Below, one piece after another: positions 1 to 10,599 of a stretch of DNA of 64,000 bases (the first letter of the stretch is position 1; each line of letters starts with the position of its first letter). The stretch is from Mesotaenium endlicherianum (taxonomy: Eukaryota; Streptophyta; Zygnematophyceae; Zygnematales; Mesotaeniaceae). Both the position numbers and the translations under genes were made by a program. The DNA is taken from positions 81,580 to 145,579 of the forward strand of contig WELA01013420.1 in NCBI GenBank assembly GCA_009602735.1. Reading direction: 5' to 3'. Under the pieces are notes generated by a model that was not told the DNA's origin, did not search any database, and was given only the letters and a program-made list of their open reading frames with translations.

Positions 1-58
1 AAACCAACAAAAGTACGCTAATCAGCACCGTCAAGAACTGACCTTTTCTAAGGGCGAT

Positions 59-508
59 TTGGTCAAACTACATTCTCTGCACCTGTACCTCCCTGGTGTG
101 GTCAAGAAAAAGCTTGATCGTGTCTGCGTCAGTCCATATTCGGTGGTGCGCCGTGTCGGTCAGAATGCTTACAAACTGAACATGTCAGCAGAATACAAGG
201 GTCACCCGGTCTTTGATGTCTCCTTCCTTGAACCATACATCAAAGGGGACACACTGTTCACAGGTCGGTTACCTGTCCAACCGGGACCAGTCCCCGCTGT
301 CCGGGACGGTGACTCTAAGGAATATGAGGTTGAGGAGATTTTAGACGCGCGCTCGGTCCGTCGATCGTCTGAATATGTCATGAAGTGCCTTATTCGATGG
401 AAGGGTTACGATGCCTCTGGGGACACTTGGGAATTTAGGGACCATTTGACCAATGCCAAAGGGGCGTTGAAACGGTTCCACCTTCGGGCGGCTGGAGCCC
501 CTCCATAA
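59..508 (+). CDS. Integrase C-terminal tail and chromodomain (A1, partial)
   Basis: This is the last part of a Ty3 pol polyprotein. The first half carries the integrase GPY/F-like module (LYLPGVVKKKL, then VVRRVGQNAYKL and HPVFDVSFLEPYI). The second half is a chromodomain, running from YEVEEILDARSVRR through YVMKCLIRWKGYD to TWEFRDHL. In chromoviruses this domain is thought to steer integration towards modified histones. The frame is open to its stop at 506-508. The 5' part of pol lies outside the window. Confidence 0.88.
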   Translation: MVKLHSLHLYLPGVVKKKLDRVCVSPYSVVRRVGQNAYKLNMSAEYKGHPVFDVSFLEPYIKGDTLFTGRLPVQPGPVPAVRDGDSKEYEVEEILDARSVRRSSEYVMKCLIRWKGYDASGDTWEFRDHLTNAKGALKRFHLRAAGAPP

Positions 509-896
509 CGATCATTTCAGTTGACACGGGAAGGTGACAAAAGGTCTTGTCTCCATTTAAGTTGGAGGGGAAAATATATGACAGTTAGTGTGCGAGAAAA
601 GGACAGTTATGTGAATCCTAAGTGTCAGCATAGTGACATATGGGACAGCTTGGCCCACATGAAGCACCTTGGGCGGAAGGAAAAAGGGCCTCGCACAGCA
701 CTACATCACTTAACGCACCTTAAAACACATTCATACGTTTATGTCTAACGCACCGCAACTACGTCAACTCCTAGCAATCACTGTGTAAGGTAAGCAGGAG
801 CGAATCCACCATACTAATACGAACTTACTTCCTTCCTGCAATTCCTATGACAAAGGTCAATATCTTACTAACTTGTGCTCTGGTTACATGTGCAGG
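509..896 (+). other. A1 spacer between pol and the extra 3' region
   Basis: I see no convincing coding sequence in this stretch. A purine-rich tract (ttggaggggaaaa, near 562-575) resembles the one preceding the 3' LTR. A branch-point-like CTTACTAAC lies at 864-872, followed by a pyrimidine-containing stretch and a TGCAG at 891-895, immediately before an ATG at 897. This looks like a splice acceptor for a subgenomic message. Confidence 0.5.
864..896 (+). promoter_or_regulatory. Splice-acceptor-like site before the extra A1 region
   Basis: CTTACTAAC (864-872) matches the plant/fungal branch-point consensus. TGCAG (891-895) matches a 3' splice site 22 bases further on. The ATG follows at once. 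Spliced expression of a 3' gene is known for env-like genes of some LTR elements. Its use here is inferred. Confidence 0.45.
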
Positions 897-2577
897 ATGG
901 CTCCCACCACACAAAAGGAGGACGGAAAGCGCGAGGCAGAAAAAGCCAACAAGACGATGGAGCAATACTAGAAGGAGCTGGCGGCGACGTCCCTCACCTG
1001 GAGAGAACAAGAAAGGGTCCGCAGACAACAAGAGGCGGCAGAAGAAGCACAGAGGAAGAAGGATCAGGAAGCGGAAAACCTCAGGAAAGCTGAGGAGGAG
1101 AGACAAAAGAAACAACAAGAAGAAGCGGCAGCGGCAGAGGAGGAGAGAAGGAAAAAGGCTGAAGCGGACAGGCAGAAGAGCTTGGCCACTTACAGGTACA
1201 CTGTGGTGGGTGGCCAAAACTTTGATAACCTAAAGGAAGCATTGCTGGCAGCCCAGGAGATCAACAAGCTGGAACAGACAACACTGGTACAGTGGGAAGG
1301 AGCTGCAGCACTGGATAGGTACATTGAGACACACACAGGTGTGGTCCTCTACGAAGATTATGCCAAGATGGTGGGCTATACAGCAAAGCAGGCCCTGTAC
1401 CTTGCAGATGATTCAGAGAACAAGCCGGTCCCAATACCGAGAATAGTGGGAGATCAGAGACTCATCAGGATGGTGCGCATGCGGCCCGATAACTTTAAGG
1501 ATACGGTATTCTACCTCACACTACTGCCAGCTTACAATGAAGTTGAGAGAAGGAGCTGGGAGTACTTGGCCAAGGAAGCAGGACAGCAGATGTTCTCTCC
1601 CCACTGGTTCCCGTGCAAACTGAGGAAGGCTGAACATGGACCCCAGTACTACCAGCAGCCAACAGACTGGAGGTGGATGACCGTCACAAACAAAAAGTAG
1701 GAGTGTGACCAAGCCCAACCGGATGTCTTCCACTATGGCCTGGACGGCAACCTCATCCTACCACCTCACATTGCCCCTTGGGACCCAAGGCTGAATGGCT
1801 CCTTGAGCAATATGAATGCAAAGACCAAAGAGCACAGGAGGAGGAGGAGAGACTACTTCTCTAAGGGAAAGCATGCTTTCGTCAAATGGGCGAAGAATGC
1901 AGGCCGGATAGATATCAGCAGGCTGAAGGCCAAGCAACCTTCGGCGCGCCCTAAGAAAGGGAGGTCAGTAGACTACTCCATGTCGACCAGGGAGCAGGAC
2001 GACTTAGGGGACGAGACTCCTACCCTCTCAGAGGAGGAAGATGAGAAGGATGAGGAAGAAGAACAAGGCAGAGGAGAAGCATCAGGACCTGGTACTCATG
2101 GACACCCAGGGGCAGGCAAGAGCAGGGCTTCCTCAGGAGCCAAGATCAGGAATATGGCATTTGACCCCGGCCATGGAGGTAACTGAACCGCGCACTCGCT
2201 CCCCCAGCCCACCGACCCAAGCAGGGGAAGAAGCTGATCTGACTATACTTGACTGCAGACAAAGGCAGAAATCCCCAAAGAACAGGGGTGCCAGAAGAGG
2301 GACACGCGGGGTGGCCAGAGGTATGCCGGCCTCTCCCTTTGCTCAGGGGCATGTACCTCTTGCCAATGTATTTCAGCACCCTACTAGAATGTTTGTCTAT
2401 GTGGGGATCAACACCCAAGTGGTTGAAGAGCAGGCTACCATCCTTTGTTCTCCTCGAGGTCCAACTTTAGAACAAACGGGGTTTTTTAGAAGGCCAGCTG
2501 ACAGACCTAGAGGGCTGTCCAGATCTAGGTCCACATCTCAGTCTCCTGATCCTGAAGCCCCAGGAAAAACCCCCTAG
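897..2577 (+). pseudogene. Extra coding-like region downstream of pol in A1 (no recognised family)
   Basis: Between the chromodomain and the 3' LTR lies about 1.7 kb of sense-strand coding-like sequence that ordinary chromoviruses lack. It starts with a strongly charged Glu/Lys/Arg/Ala segment typical of a coiled coil. A globular part follows (1182-1700, with motifs such as YRYTVVGGQNFDNLKEAL and RRSWEYLAKEAGQQMF). Next come a basic stretch (1803-1990), an acidic Glu/Asp tract (2020-2080) and a Ser/Pro/Arg-rich tail. I do not recognise the domain, and no signal peptide or membrane span is evident, so an envelope function is not supported. It is a fossil with a few breaks. It could also be a captured host gene or a displaced gag-like protein. 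Confidence 0.55.
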
Positions 2578-2689
2578 GTGACAAGCTCAAGAGGCAGCCA
2601 GTGGGGGAGGCTGGTCAGGTTCAGTTCCCTGACCAAAAACTTCTGCAGTTTAATGTTGTCGAGGCGACAACAAGTTAAGTTGGAGGGAT
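2187..2689 (+). other. A1 3' untranslated region and polypurine tract
   Basis: This stretch overlaps the end of the Ser/Pro-rich coding-like tail and then becomes non-coding. TGGAGGGA at 2681-2688 sits directly before the LTR start TGTAATGAATC and is the expected polypurine tract that primes plus-strand synthesis. Confidence 0.6.
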
Positions 2690-3281
2690 TGTAATGAATC
2701 AGTATATTAGTAGACATAATATTCCTTTAAATATAATAGCTAATTAAGTTCATCCTACTGAACTTTATGTAGTATTTAGTGTGCTGGACATTATATAATT
2801 ATCAGTTTAAGGACTCAGCCGAAAGCAGCAGGCTGAAGCCAACTTAAGCCAGCTTGCAGACACATTCTTTGACAGCCAGCTGACTTCCGTCCTCGGTAGC
2901 AACGAACTGCCTCGATATGCATTTAAGTGTGGTATGCTAGATGAATGGCCAGATGACATCCCTGTGATGGATGGCGATTCGGGATGATGGGAGATGGCGG
3001 TAGATTTGGTTAACCGAGGTCCTACCAACGCGATTAACTCCCGGGTAGGCGGTGCCATTGCACTGGCCGTTGAACAGTAAACTCATTCCATGTACATATG
3101 CTAGGCATTGCTCTCGAGTTTGGCATTCGGAAACGAGGCCAACTCTCTGGTACAGCTTACTGAGAGAGATCTGAATCCAAAGCGAGAAGCCATTGATACG
3201 CACTGTCTTCCAACCTTGCTCATGTATGAGTTTACTGATTGCATTATTGATGCGAGTTGACTTGCATTTGATTTACACAAG
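2690..3281 (+). repeat. Family A 3' LTR (incomplete)
   Basis: It begins TGTAATGAATC and matches, in the same element orientation, the reverse strand of 22109 down to about 21515. Clear shared blocks are the start, the segment around 3000-3110 (GGTCCTACCAAC, GGGTAGGCGGTGCC) and the segment near 3225-3281. The full LTR of A2 is about 718 bp, so this copy lacks its distal end where it meets element D. Confidence 0.8.
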
Positions 3282-4870
3282 AATTAACAAAGGCCATGAG
3301 GCAACTCACTGAGGGCCAGCAGAAGGCTGCCACTCAAGATAATGATGCCGGATCTGTCGCAGAATTGCGAAAGGTGTTTGCAGAACTGTCTGAAAAGATT
3401 GCTAAAGCTCAGGAACGAGTAACACGCAGAGCTACACCTCTCAATGGTTAGCAAAGCAATAGTGCCACGACAGAGGCAAGCTATGCGCAAGCCTTGGCTA
3501 GTTGTCGTAAGGATATGGAGGCTGGGGATGACCAGCTAGACTCCACGCATTGCCTGCGTCGTTTCTTCAAGTTGCTTGAAGCACGATTCCCAGAGGATCG
3601 CAGTCTTAATGTAGTGATTTGAGTTATTATATATTAGTTTGCATATATTTTAATGTTTTCAAATATATTTGGAGTAGTAGTGTGTGGAGTCAAGTGTGAA
3701 TAGGTACTCTAGTAACTTGGTTCATGTCCTTTGAACCTTCCAAGGCATTTTCGAAGTTAGAGGAAGACCTAGAAGAACTCCATGTGGCAAAAGTCAAATG
3801 TGCCATTTTTAGGTCAAAAGGACATGTGTACATTATTCTAGAAAGAGGTGGCAAGTTTTGGGATGTGTTGGGTGCCAACACATCAACATACAATTTCCTA
3901 GAAATTACTTATGTAGCAAGTATATAAACAAGAGCTAGAACATAGAAAGACATTCCAGAATCACTCTTGTACTTGCCAAAATCCAGAAATATATTAACTT
4001 TCAAGAAGCCATCTCTCTTTCAAGAAGCTACCACTTGTGTTCAAAGATCCTTGTCTTGAATAGATAAACTATTTTGTTTTACTAAGTACTTTATCTATCT
4101 GTTCCACTACACTTAAGGTGCACCGTTATGTGCATTTTGTTCGTCAAAAGAATGAGACAGTCATGGAGGTCAAATCCAGATTGGTAGACCTTGCCGAAAA
4201 GGCAAAAACATACGAGCCCAAAATAGTGGCTGACAAGTTTTTGTTGTGCTAGGGCAAGGAAACAGATCGTGAAGTCAGGCCACCACTGTCCGCAAAGCAC
4301 GGGATTGACTGGGACATCGACGAGGCGGCTGAAATAGCGCGTAATGTCGAAGAAGGTAAAGTGTGGTACAAAGAGGCTTCCAGGACGCTTATGGCTCCTG
4401 AGAGGAGGGAGGAATCCTCTCGTCTAAGGCCAACAGCTCTAATTTTCAGTTTAAGACAAAGAGCGGGTCTTTTAATAAGTTTGCTAAGCATGCCAACACT
4501 GCTGAAACAGCAGAAAGCTGTTGGAATTGCGGGAAATCAGGACATTAGAAGAGGGATTGTTCGTACCCGGATGCTAAGCAATTATCTGCTAGCAAGGCGC
4601 AGATATACGCACATTGCAGTAAGAAGGGACACTCAGAAGATGAGTGCTGGTCTAAGAACCCACATCTAAAGCCGCCATGGGCAAATGCTGCCATGAAAGA
4701 GGCAGACAAGGAAAAAGGTGGCCCTGGTAACCGCAAGGGTAACAAGAAGTATGAAGCTATGAGTGCAGAAATCGCTGAGTTGAAAGCGCAGTTTGCGAAA
4801 CTAAACACGCCCAATGTCTACTATGATGCAGATATTGCAGATAGACCGTCTGCAAAGGCGAGAAGCGGAT
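3282..4870 (+). pseudogene. Element D gag with two zinc knuckles
   Basis: Coding-like sequence begins with a Gln/Glu-rich helical stretch (QLTEGQQKAA, ELRKVFAELSEKIAKAQERV) and a matrix/capsid-like part (CLRRFFKLLEARFPEDRS). It resumes beyond the inserted solo LTR. Near 4520-4640 two CCHC-type knuckles are visible (CWNCGKSGH and a second around HCSKKGHSEDEC). Such knuckles bind the element RNA in the virus-like particle. The tail is basic (EADKEKGGPGNRKGNKK). This is a fossil with several breaks. The N-terminal end is missing at the junction with A1. Confidence 0.7.
3610..4111 (+). repeat. Solo LTR of family B with 5 bp target duplication
   Basis: The 502 bp unit runs from TGTAGTGATTTG to CCACTACA and is flanked on both sides by CTTAA (3605-3609 and 4112-4116). 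It matches the family B 5' LTR on the reverse strand at 48322-48811, including GGCAAGTTTTGGGATGTGTTGG and the closing CTTTATCTATCTGT. A solo LTR with intact target duplication is the product of LTR-LTR recombination after an insertion into the gag region of element D. Element D is therefore older than this family B insertion. Confidence 0.93.
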
Positions 4871-5181
4871 GCCAGAAAAGGCTGTGGATGCAACGGCTGC
4901 CGAGCAAGCAGATCATAATTGTCTGGTGCCAAGGAATGCTGGGAAGCTTCCTCAGACTTTTCGGATCACTCTGGATGAAAATGAGATCTCGCAACTACGA
5001 CAAGCCAGGCCCGGGACGCGTAAGGCATTTAGTTTTTTGCTGGAGAAGCTGAAGGCTCTGTTGGAACACCGGATCCAGCATGCTCCTTTGTTTTCTCTCG
5101 CTGATTTGCATATCACTTACCCATTCACGGCTGAAGAAGCGAGACATCAGCTGGATATAGGAAGGTGCGAATAGCGCCTCA
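4871..5181 (+). other. Element D gag-protease linker
   Basis: This is coding-like sequence in the sense direction (for example LKALLEHRIQHAPLFSLADL and ITYPFTAEEARHQLDIG near 5040-5165) between the knuckle region and the protease. It has no recognised domain. Confidence 0.4.
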
Positions 5182-5556
5182 TTGCCCACCAATTTTAGCA
5201 ATGTGAGAGTGCAAAATAAGGATGGTGCATTAATCTTCAACAAGTGGGCAGCTCCCAACATTCTATTGGATACAGGCGCAGAGCCAGTCATGTTGGGAAA
5301 GCAAGCTGTGAAAAGTCTAGGATTGACGGCAAGGGACCTGAAAGAGAGTCCTGTCCAGTTGAGAACTGCCTCAGGACAAGTCTCAAAGTCTTGTAGGATT
5401 ACCTGCAAGCCAGTGAAAATCACAATAAATCCAGGGAAACCTGAAGAGGCGTCACTACTCATGGAGTGCACAATGACGGAGGCAGAGAACTATGATGTTC
5501 TCTTGGGAAGAGAAGCACTGATTCCCTTGGGTATGGTCATTGATCTGCGAAAATAG
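5182..5556 (+). CDS. Element D retropepsin-like protease
   Basis: An aspartic protease module of a retroelement polyprotein. The catalytic signature LLDTGAEPVMLG lies at about residues 29-40, and the typical second signature YDVLLGREALIPLG lies near the C-terminus at about residues 107-120. The length (about 120 residues) fits one retropepsin monomer, which acts as a dimer to mature gag and pol. This module stays open over its whole length and leads directly towards the methyltransferase region. Confidence 0.85.
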   Translation: MPTNFSNVRVQNKDGALIFNKWAAPNILLDTGAEPVMLGKQAVKSLGLTARDLKESPVQLRTASGQVSKSCRITCKPVKITINPGKPEEASLLMECTMTEAENYDVLLGREALIPLGMVIDLRK

Positions 5557-5559
5557 AGA

Positions 5560-5934
5560 GTGACTTACCAGTCAACAGATAGGCAGCCGGCTGGAGAAAT
5601 TCCCGTGAAGATGGTTTGCATACGAGAAGTAAACTACGGACTGCTAGACTGCTACGTTAATGACAGGTATCCAGAAGCCAGCGACAAACTCATGAAGCAA
5701 GAAGAGGAAGGCTATACAAGCATCAACATGCCAACACCCTTGGTGTGGCAACCCCGGATCTTGAAGCAGCTGGAAATTGTGAGTAATAGGGACCACGGCC
5801 CGTAAGAGTTGCTGCCAATACCCTACCCAGTTACTTCCTCTGCGAATCTGATGCCTGAAGTTGAGCCGCTGCCGCAAGGCATTGTCAGGATGGAAGATCC
5901 TTTTCGCAAAAGGGGAGTAGTGACGTTGCAATAA
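5560..5934 (+). other. Element D protease-methyltransferase linker
   Basis: This is coding-like sequence without a recognised domain (VCIREVNYGLLDCYVND, INMPTPLVWQPRILKQLE). The pattern right after the protease (RVTY, then a Gln/Gly-containing loop) loosely resembles the segment after the protease-like signature in element P (about 24080 on the minus strand). Confidence 0.35.
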
Positions 5935-7793
5935 TTTGCCGGACTTGGGTCTGGGACCATAGCATTGATCCAGCAACGAATACAGGTGGCCAAAGTCCTG
6001 TATGTGGACAATGACGACCACGCTTTTCTAGCATTCAGAGAAGTCATGAGTCAGATGCTGCAAATGCATAATTTTAAAGGATTCGCGGCCACATATAGCA
6101 ATGTCGAGCGCATTGCCGAGGCAACATTATTGATGTGAAGCCTGAAGGCTTGTATAGCTACAGGATTGACTGGATCTTCGCTGGATTTCCTTGTCAACCG
6201 TTTTCTCAAGCTGGAAATTGGAAGGGATTCAGTGATCCACGAGCACAACACTGGGGATGGATGGTGAAAATCATCAGCATGCTGCGGGAACGACAGCAAT
6301 ATTACCCACCGGTGTTTGTGATTAAGAAAGTGCATCCAGGAATGGGTTACAAGCAGATGAAGCCGGGAGAACCATGGCTGATTTTTGACTCCACTTTGAG
6401 CCATCATGTGCTAATCAATGACGCCAAGCACGGAGGATTATCCCAAAGGGCCAGAATATTTTGGACCAACGACATGTCTATTGAGGTCCTGAGAGAGATG
6501 GAGGACATTACACGGCGATCACCAACGGCATTGACAGTGGAAGAGGCGCTGGCGGTGCATACCAGACCAGTGGCCAGGAGGGATTCCTATTTACAGTGTG
6601 TCATCAACAAACCAGGTCAGCCAAGGGTGGTACTGCCAACCTTCTCAGCATATCCAAGATCCCGAGCCTTCATAGAAGGTGGACCAGGAATGGTCAAAGA
6701 CATGCATGAAGGAGACGCCGTTTGGAGAGAGCCTACTGCGGTGGAGAAGGGCAAATGCCTTGGAATACCCGACACCATAGCTCGGAATATAGCCGGTGTT
6801 GTAGGATCAGATGAAGTTGCAAAGATTTTCGGCAACATGATTGGGCAGCAATCTATGACTTGGTTGGGGGAAACATTTATGACGTGGCAGCAATTGACCT
6901 TCACTAACAAGCCTATGCCGAGGCCAAGACCAGTGACAATTGGAGTCCATGTGGTGCCAACATCTGATCAGAGGGCTATTAGAACGGCACATCAGCAACA
7001 AGAAGAATACGGTGTGCAAAGAGACGCAGCGAAAGCTGCCAGAAACAAAGCATACAGGCAAGCTGAAGCAGCTGAACTGATGAGATGCCAGGAACTGTTG
7101 GACCAGATCGATAACCGGATCACTGAAGTAAATACACCTCTGGACAGAGAGGATACACCCATGAGGGACCAGACGTTTGAGCAGGCAATGCCGTTGCCAC
7201 GCGCAGAAGACGGTACGCAGGACACCCCGTCATCAGTGAGAAACGCCACTCACAGTCAGATATTAGCGAGCTCACCTCTCGGAGCCACAACATCAAGACG
7301 TGAGGAGACTCCAGAAGATGCCAGGTCAGGGTATGATACCCACCTCAGCCCAAGAGCAGTTGGGCGCGCAGACTATTGGCAAGGAAGCTCAAGTAGTTGG
7401 GAAGCTAACCAAAAGTGTCTATTGTCTTCACCAGAGCAAGCGCCGTTACAAGACATGTCAGAAGAGTCTGAGAAGAAGACTTCCGAGCCAACGCCTGAAG
7501 AAATTGGGTATTATCTAAACCAAGCATTAGGGCGAGAACGCCAGTGCAATATTGGTGAATGGGTTGAAGAGATTAGCCGAAACTCAGGGGATTTTGGAGG
7601 GTCTGCAAAGACCATATGCCTCGAAGTGATGTTCGAAGAACGCCAAGAGGAGTTGGACAAGAAATCGTCTACAACACCTACCTTGATGAGCCCAGAGCCA
7701 CAGGCTAAGGGGCAACAGCAGGGTTCAGCCAGTCAGGCAGCTGAATCCATTGCAAGGCAAATTATGGAGCAGTCGCTAGACACAGGCGCTTGA
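5935..7793 (+). pseudogene. Cytosine-5 DNA methyltransferase domain captured by element D
   Basis: The domain fits the C5 methyltransferase fold, which moves a methyl group from S-adenosylmethionine to cytosine in DNA. Motif I-like AGLGSGTIAL lies near 5940. Motif IV with the nucleophile Cys, AGFPCQPFSQAG, lies at about 6178-6213. Motif VIII-like LSQRARIFW is near 6440, and C-terminal motif X-like KIFGNMIG is near 6820-6845. After the domain the same long frame continues into a Gln/Glu/Ser-rich tail (to 7793) with no known fold. It lies between retropepsin and reverse transcriptase in one orientation, so it is a part of the polyprotein and not a neighbouring gene. It is a fossil; the domain has a few breaks. 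Confidence 0.82.
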
Positions 7794-7811
7794 CGACACA
7801 AGGAAAGGGAA

Positions 7812-9039
7812 GTGGCTAAGGCGGCAAGCGCTCTGCAATCAGCCATCGTCAACCTGGCAAAGCTCAACACTGATAATACAAGAGAGCCACCACCACCTGG
7901 AGTGGAGAAGTCAGTTGAAGATGAGGCAGAGATGTCAGACCTTCCAGGGTTCGACCTGCTGTCAGTCACCAAAAAAGAGGAGATTCGGGAAGAAATTCCA
8001 CGTTTCCCTACCCCAGAGCTGGACCTGTTGGAGCTACAAGAGCTCAAAACGGATGAATGGGTGGACAACCACTTAGCGCCCAGCCCGGCCGATCTTTTAC
8101 AACGATCTAAGGTCGCCTACATCCAGCACTCCAACTGCTAGTTTTCCAGCACCAGAAGCTACCTCACATCAGCTACAACAGCCGCAGGAAGTGGCTGCCT
8201 GCACCGCTAAGGTGGAACCAACACAAGGAAATCCTCACGGTCGCGCAAGCAGACCAAGAAAGGTGGTCCGGGAAGGGAATGCGCCTTTCAGGCGGATGCT
8301 GATGCGTTATCTCAAGTACAGGGGAACAGCTCAAAGAGAAGGGGTTTTGAAAGGGACCATGGCTCCTCCTCCGCAACCTATGGTGGAGATTTTGCAGAGA
8401 GAAGGAGAAGATGGCTTGATTTGCAAAGCCATGGCACTGGGAATTCACATTCCCATGGTGCGTCCTTCATCTACTGGAACGTGGGAGAAGGACAGTTCAA
8501 TTCCTAGGACACCTGCAGTGTCTAAAAGGAAACCGGTAGAGCTAAGAAGCACCATAAGCCGCTTGACAGCAGAGAATGCTATATACGCACAACTAGTTGC
8601 GGCTCAAAGATTGCAGACTGTGACACTAGCATGGACAGCTACGCCACCAGCCAGGGAGGAGTTTGGCACAACCGTTGCGCGCATTACTACTATCGAGCGC
8701 AAGTGGGGTTGGACAATTGACTCCAGAGCAGATCCAACAGGGTGGCCTTTGCCGAACCCACCCCCACAACGTGAAGAAGGAGGAACATGGACCAGCTGGA
8801 CTGCAGCCGATGAAGAAATGTTCTTGAGACAGCCCATCCGGAGGCGTCTGACATACTCCACGCAACAAGAGAGGCGACGATCTATTAGGAAAGATAAAAT
8901 GCCTAAGAAGCAGGCCACCGAGCATAAGACAGCGGAGGAGCAAGCTGCAAAGCCTGCCACTCCACCGCCTAGCAATCAGGCAGAAAAGCCTGAAGACCAG
9001 GATGAGGGCGGGAAGCCCCCACCTGAACCCAAAGAGTAG
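7812..9039 (+). pseudogene. Element D Pro/Glu-rich linker before reverse transcriptase
   Basis: Two open stretches (7812-8141 and 8191-9039) are acidic and proline-rich (REPPPPGVEK, RFPTPELDLLELQELK), then basic (KKQATEHKTAEEQAAK), and end in PPPEPKE. A middle part (TISRLTAENAIYAQLVAAQRL, then WTSWTAADEEMFLRQPIRRR) may be a small folded module. I recognise no family. It is likely a spacer of the polyprotein. Confidence 0.5.
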
Positions 9040-9099
9040 CAACTACTGGATGCCTGTGTTGGGGAAAAGCAGCCAGCAAATGAGGTTTTCACCGTTGGA

Positions 9100-10520
9100 A
9101 ACATAGTCTCAGCCCAACAGAGAGCACAAGTAGGAAGGTTGCTGAAGAAGCACCGCAAGGTGTTTGCTTTTACTGAAGAGGAGATTGGTAGAACCACTGC
9201 CAGTGTGTGTGAGATCACACTAACCACTGATAACCCAGTCAGACTGGGGCCGCATAAGCTCAGTCCGACCAAATGGGACTGTGTGGAGAAAACTTGCCAG
9301 GAGCTGCACAAGCTCGGCATGATTGAGAAATCAACCTCAATACATGGAGCTCCTACGGTAGTAGTTGCCAAGAAAGACGAGGCTGGCAATTATACAGCCA
9401 CTCGTATGTGTGGAGACTACAGACGACTGAATTTTCACACGGAGCAAAACAATTATGTGATGCCTACACCAGAGCGGATCTTTGCGATTGCTACCACCGG
9501 GAAGGTGTTCAGCATCATTGATATACGCCAAGGCTTCAACCAGATCCCTGTGAAAATTGAAGATCGTGGTAAGACCGCTTTCGGGGCTCAAAGGGAACTT
9601 TGGCAATGGACGGTAATGCCGTTTGGGTTGAAAAATGCCCCAGCCATCTTTCAGAGGACTATGGACAAAGTGCTGTAGGGGCTGGATTTTGCAAAACCAT
9701 ACATTGATGACGTGGTGGTATTCAGTAAGACCATAGAAGAGCACCTCGAGCACTTGGAACAAGTGTTCCAGCGCCTGGAGAAATTCCAGATGACGCTACA
9801 CCCTGGAAAGTGCAGATTCTTTGAGGCACATGTGCCTTACCTAGGACATGAGATTGGGAACAATGCTATGTCCCCTCAGGCTGTAAGGCTGAAGCCATTT
9901 ACAAGATACCTGCACCGGCGAATGTATCTAAGCTGAAAGCTCTACTAGGGCTAAGCGGATACTATCGTAAATTTGTGAAGGACTGTAGCAAAATTGCTAA
10001 ACCCTTGACGGAACACCTGAAAAGGATGTACCGTTTGTATGGACGGAAGCCTAGGAGAAGGCCATTAACGAGCTCAAGGAGCGACTGGTAACGGCCCCAG
10101 TCTTGCGAACGCCTGACTACTCCAAGCCGTTCAATCTACACACTGACTGGAGTCATGTGGGAATTGGCGCAGTACTCACTCAGGCCGCAAGTCCTAGAGA
10201 GGAGTACGTCATTGCCTATGCCTCGCGCTCTAACAACCGAGCGGAGAGCAACTACTTGTCTACGAAGGAGAGCTGCTGGCAGTGGTTTGGGTTGTCGCAC
10301 ATTTCAGAGAGTATCTATGGGGAAGACCCTTCACGTTGATCACAGATCACTCGCCAGTGCTCTGATTGATGAAAAATGGAGACCTCATTGGTAAATTGGC
10401 TCGCTGGGCTCTCAAGCTCCAGGAGTACCAGAGGACAGTGATACATCGAGCAGGTATACTCAACAACGACGCCGATGGACTCAGCAAGAACCCAGACCCA
10501 TCTGCAGATGACAGAACAGG
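9100..10520 (+). pseudogene. Element D reverse transcriptase and RNase H
   Basis: This is a Ty3-type reverse transcriptase. Visible blocks are RMCGDYRRLN, FSIIDIRQGFNQIPV, MPFGLKNAPAIFQRTM and the catalytic YIDDVVVFS near 9700-9730, then PYLGHEIG. RNase H follows, with FNLHTDWSHVGIGAVLTQ near 10130 and ending around DADGLSKNP. The sequence is clearly distinct from families A, B and C in this window, so element D belongs to a separate lineage. It is a fossil with a few breaks. Confidence 0.88.
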
Positions 10521-10599
10521 AGCTCGAGAAGACGAAGATCCGAGCAGCCCAGCAGAATCGGCAGCCTGCCTGGACAAAATGGCTAGAATGGTAGCGTCA

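Larger units (their letters stand above)
1..3281 (+). mobile_element. Family A Ty3/gypsy chromovirus, 3' part (A1)
   Basis: This is the 3' portion of a chromovirus that enters from beyond the left edge. Parts in order are the integrase C-terminal tail and chromodomain (1-508), an extra coding-like region (897-2577), a purine tract (2681-2688) and a 3' LTR starting at 2690. The integrase tail is closely similar, by eye about 85%, to that of element A2 on the opposite strand (16456-17010), and its LTR matches the A2 5' LTR (21392-22109). LTR homology stops near 3281, where element D begins. It is a fossil with several breaks; the missing left part lies outside the window. Confidence 0.85.

Noticed and set aside
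825-1217. Minus-strand 130-codon frame with Leu/Phe-rich sequence that looks like membrane spans
   Set aside because: It is the antisense shadow of the Glu/Lys/Arg coiled-coil segment of the extra A1 region.
897-2577. Envelope gene in the extra region of A1
   Set aside because: The position fits, but there is no signal peptide, no hydrophobic fusion-type or membrane-anchor segment and no cysteine pattern.
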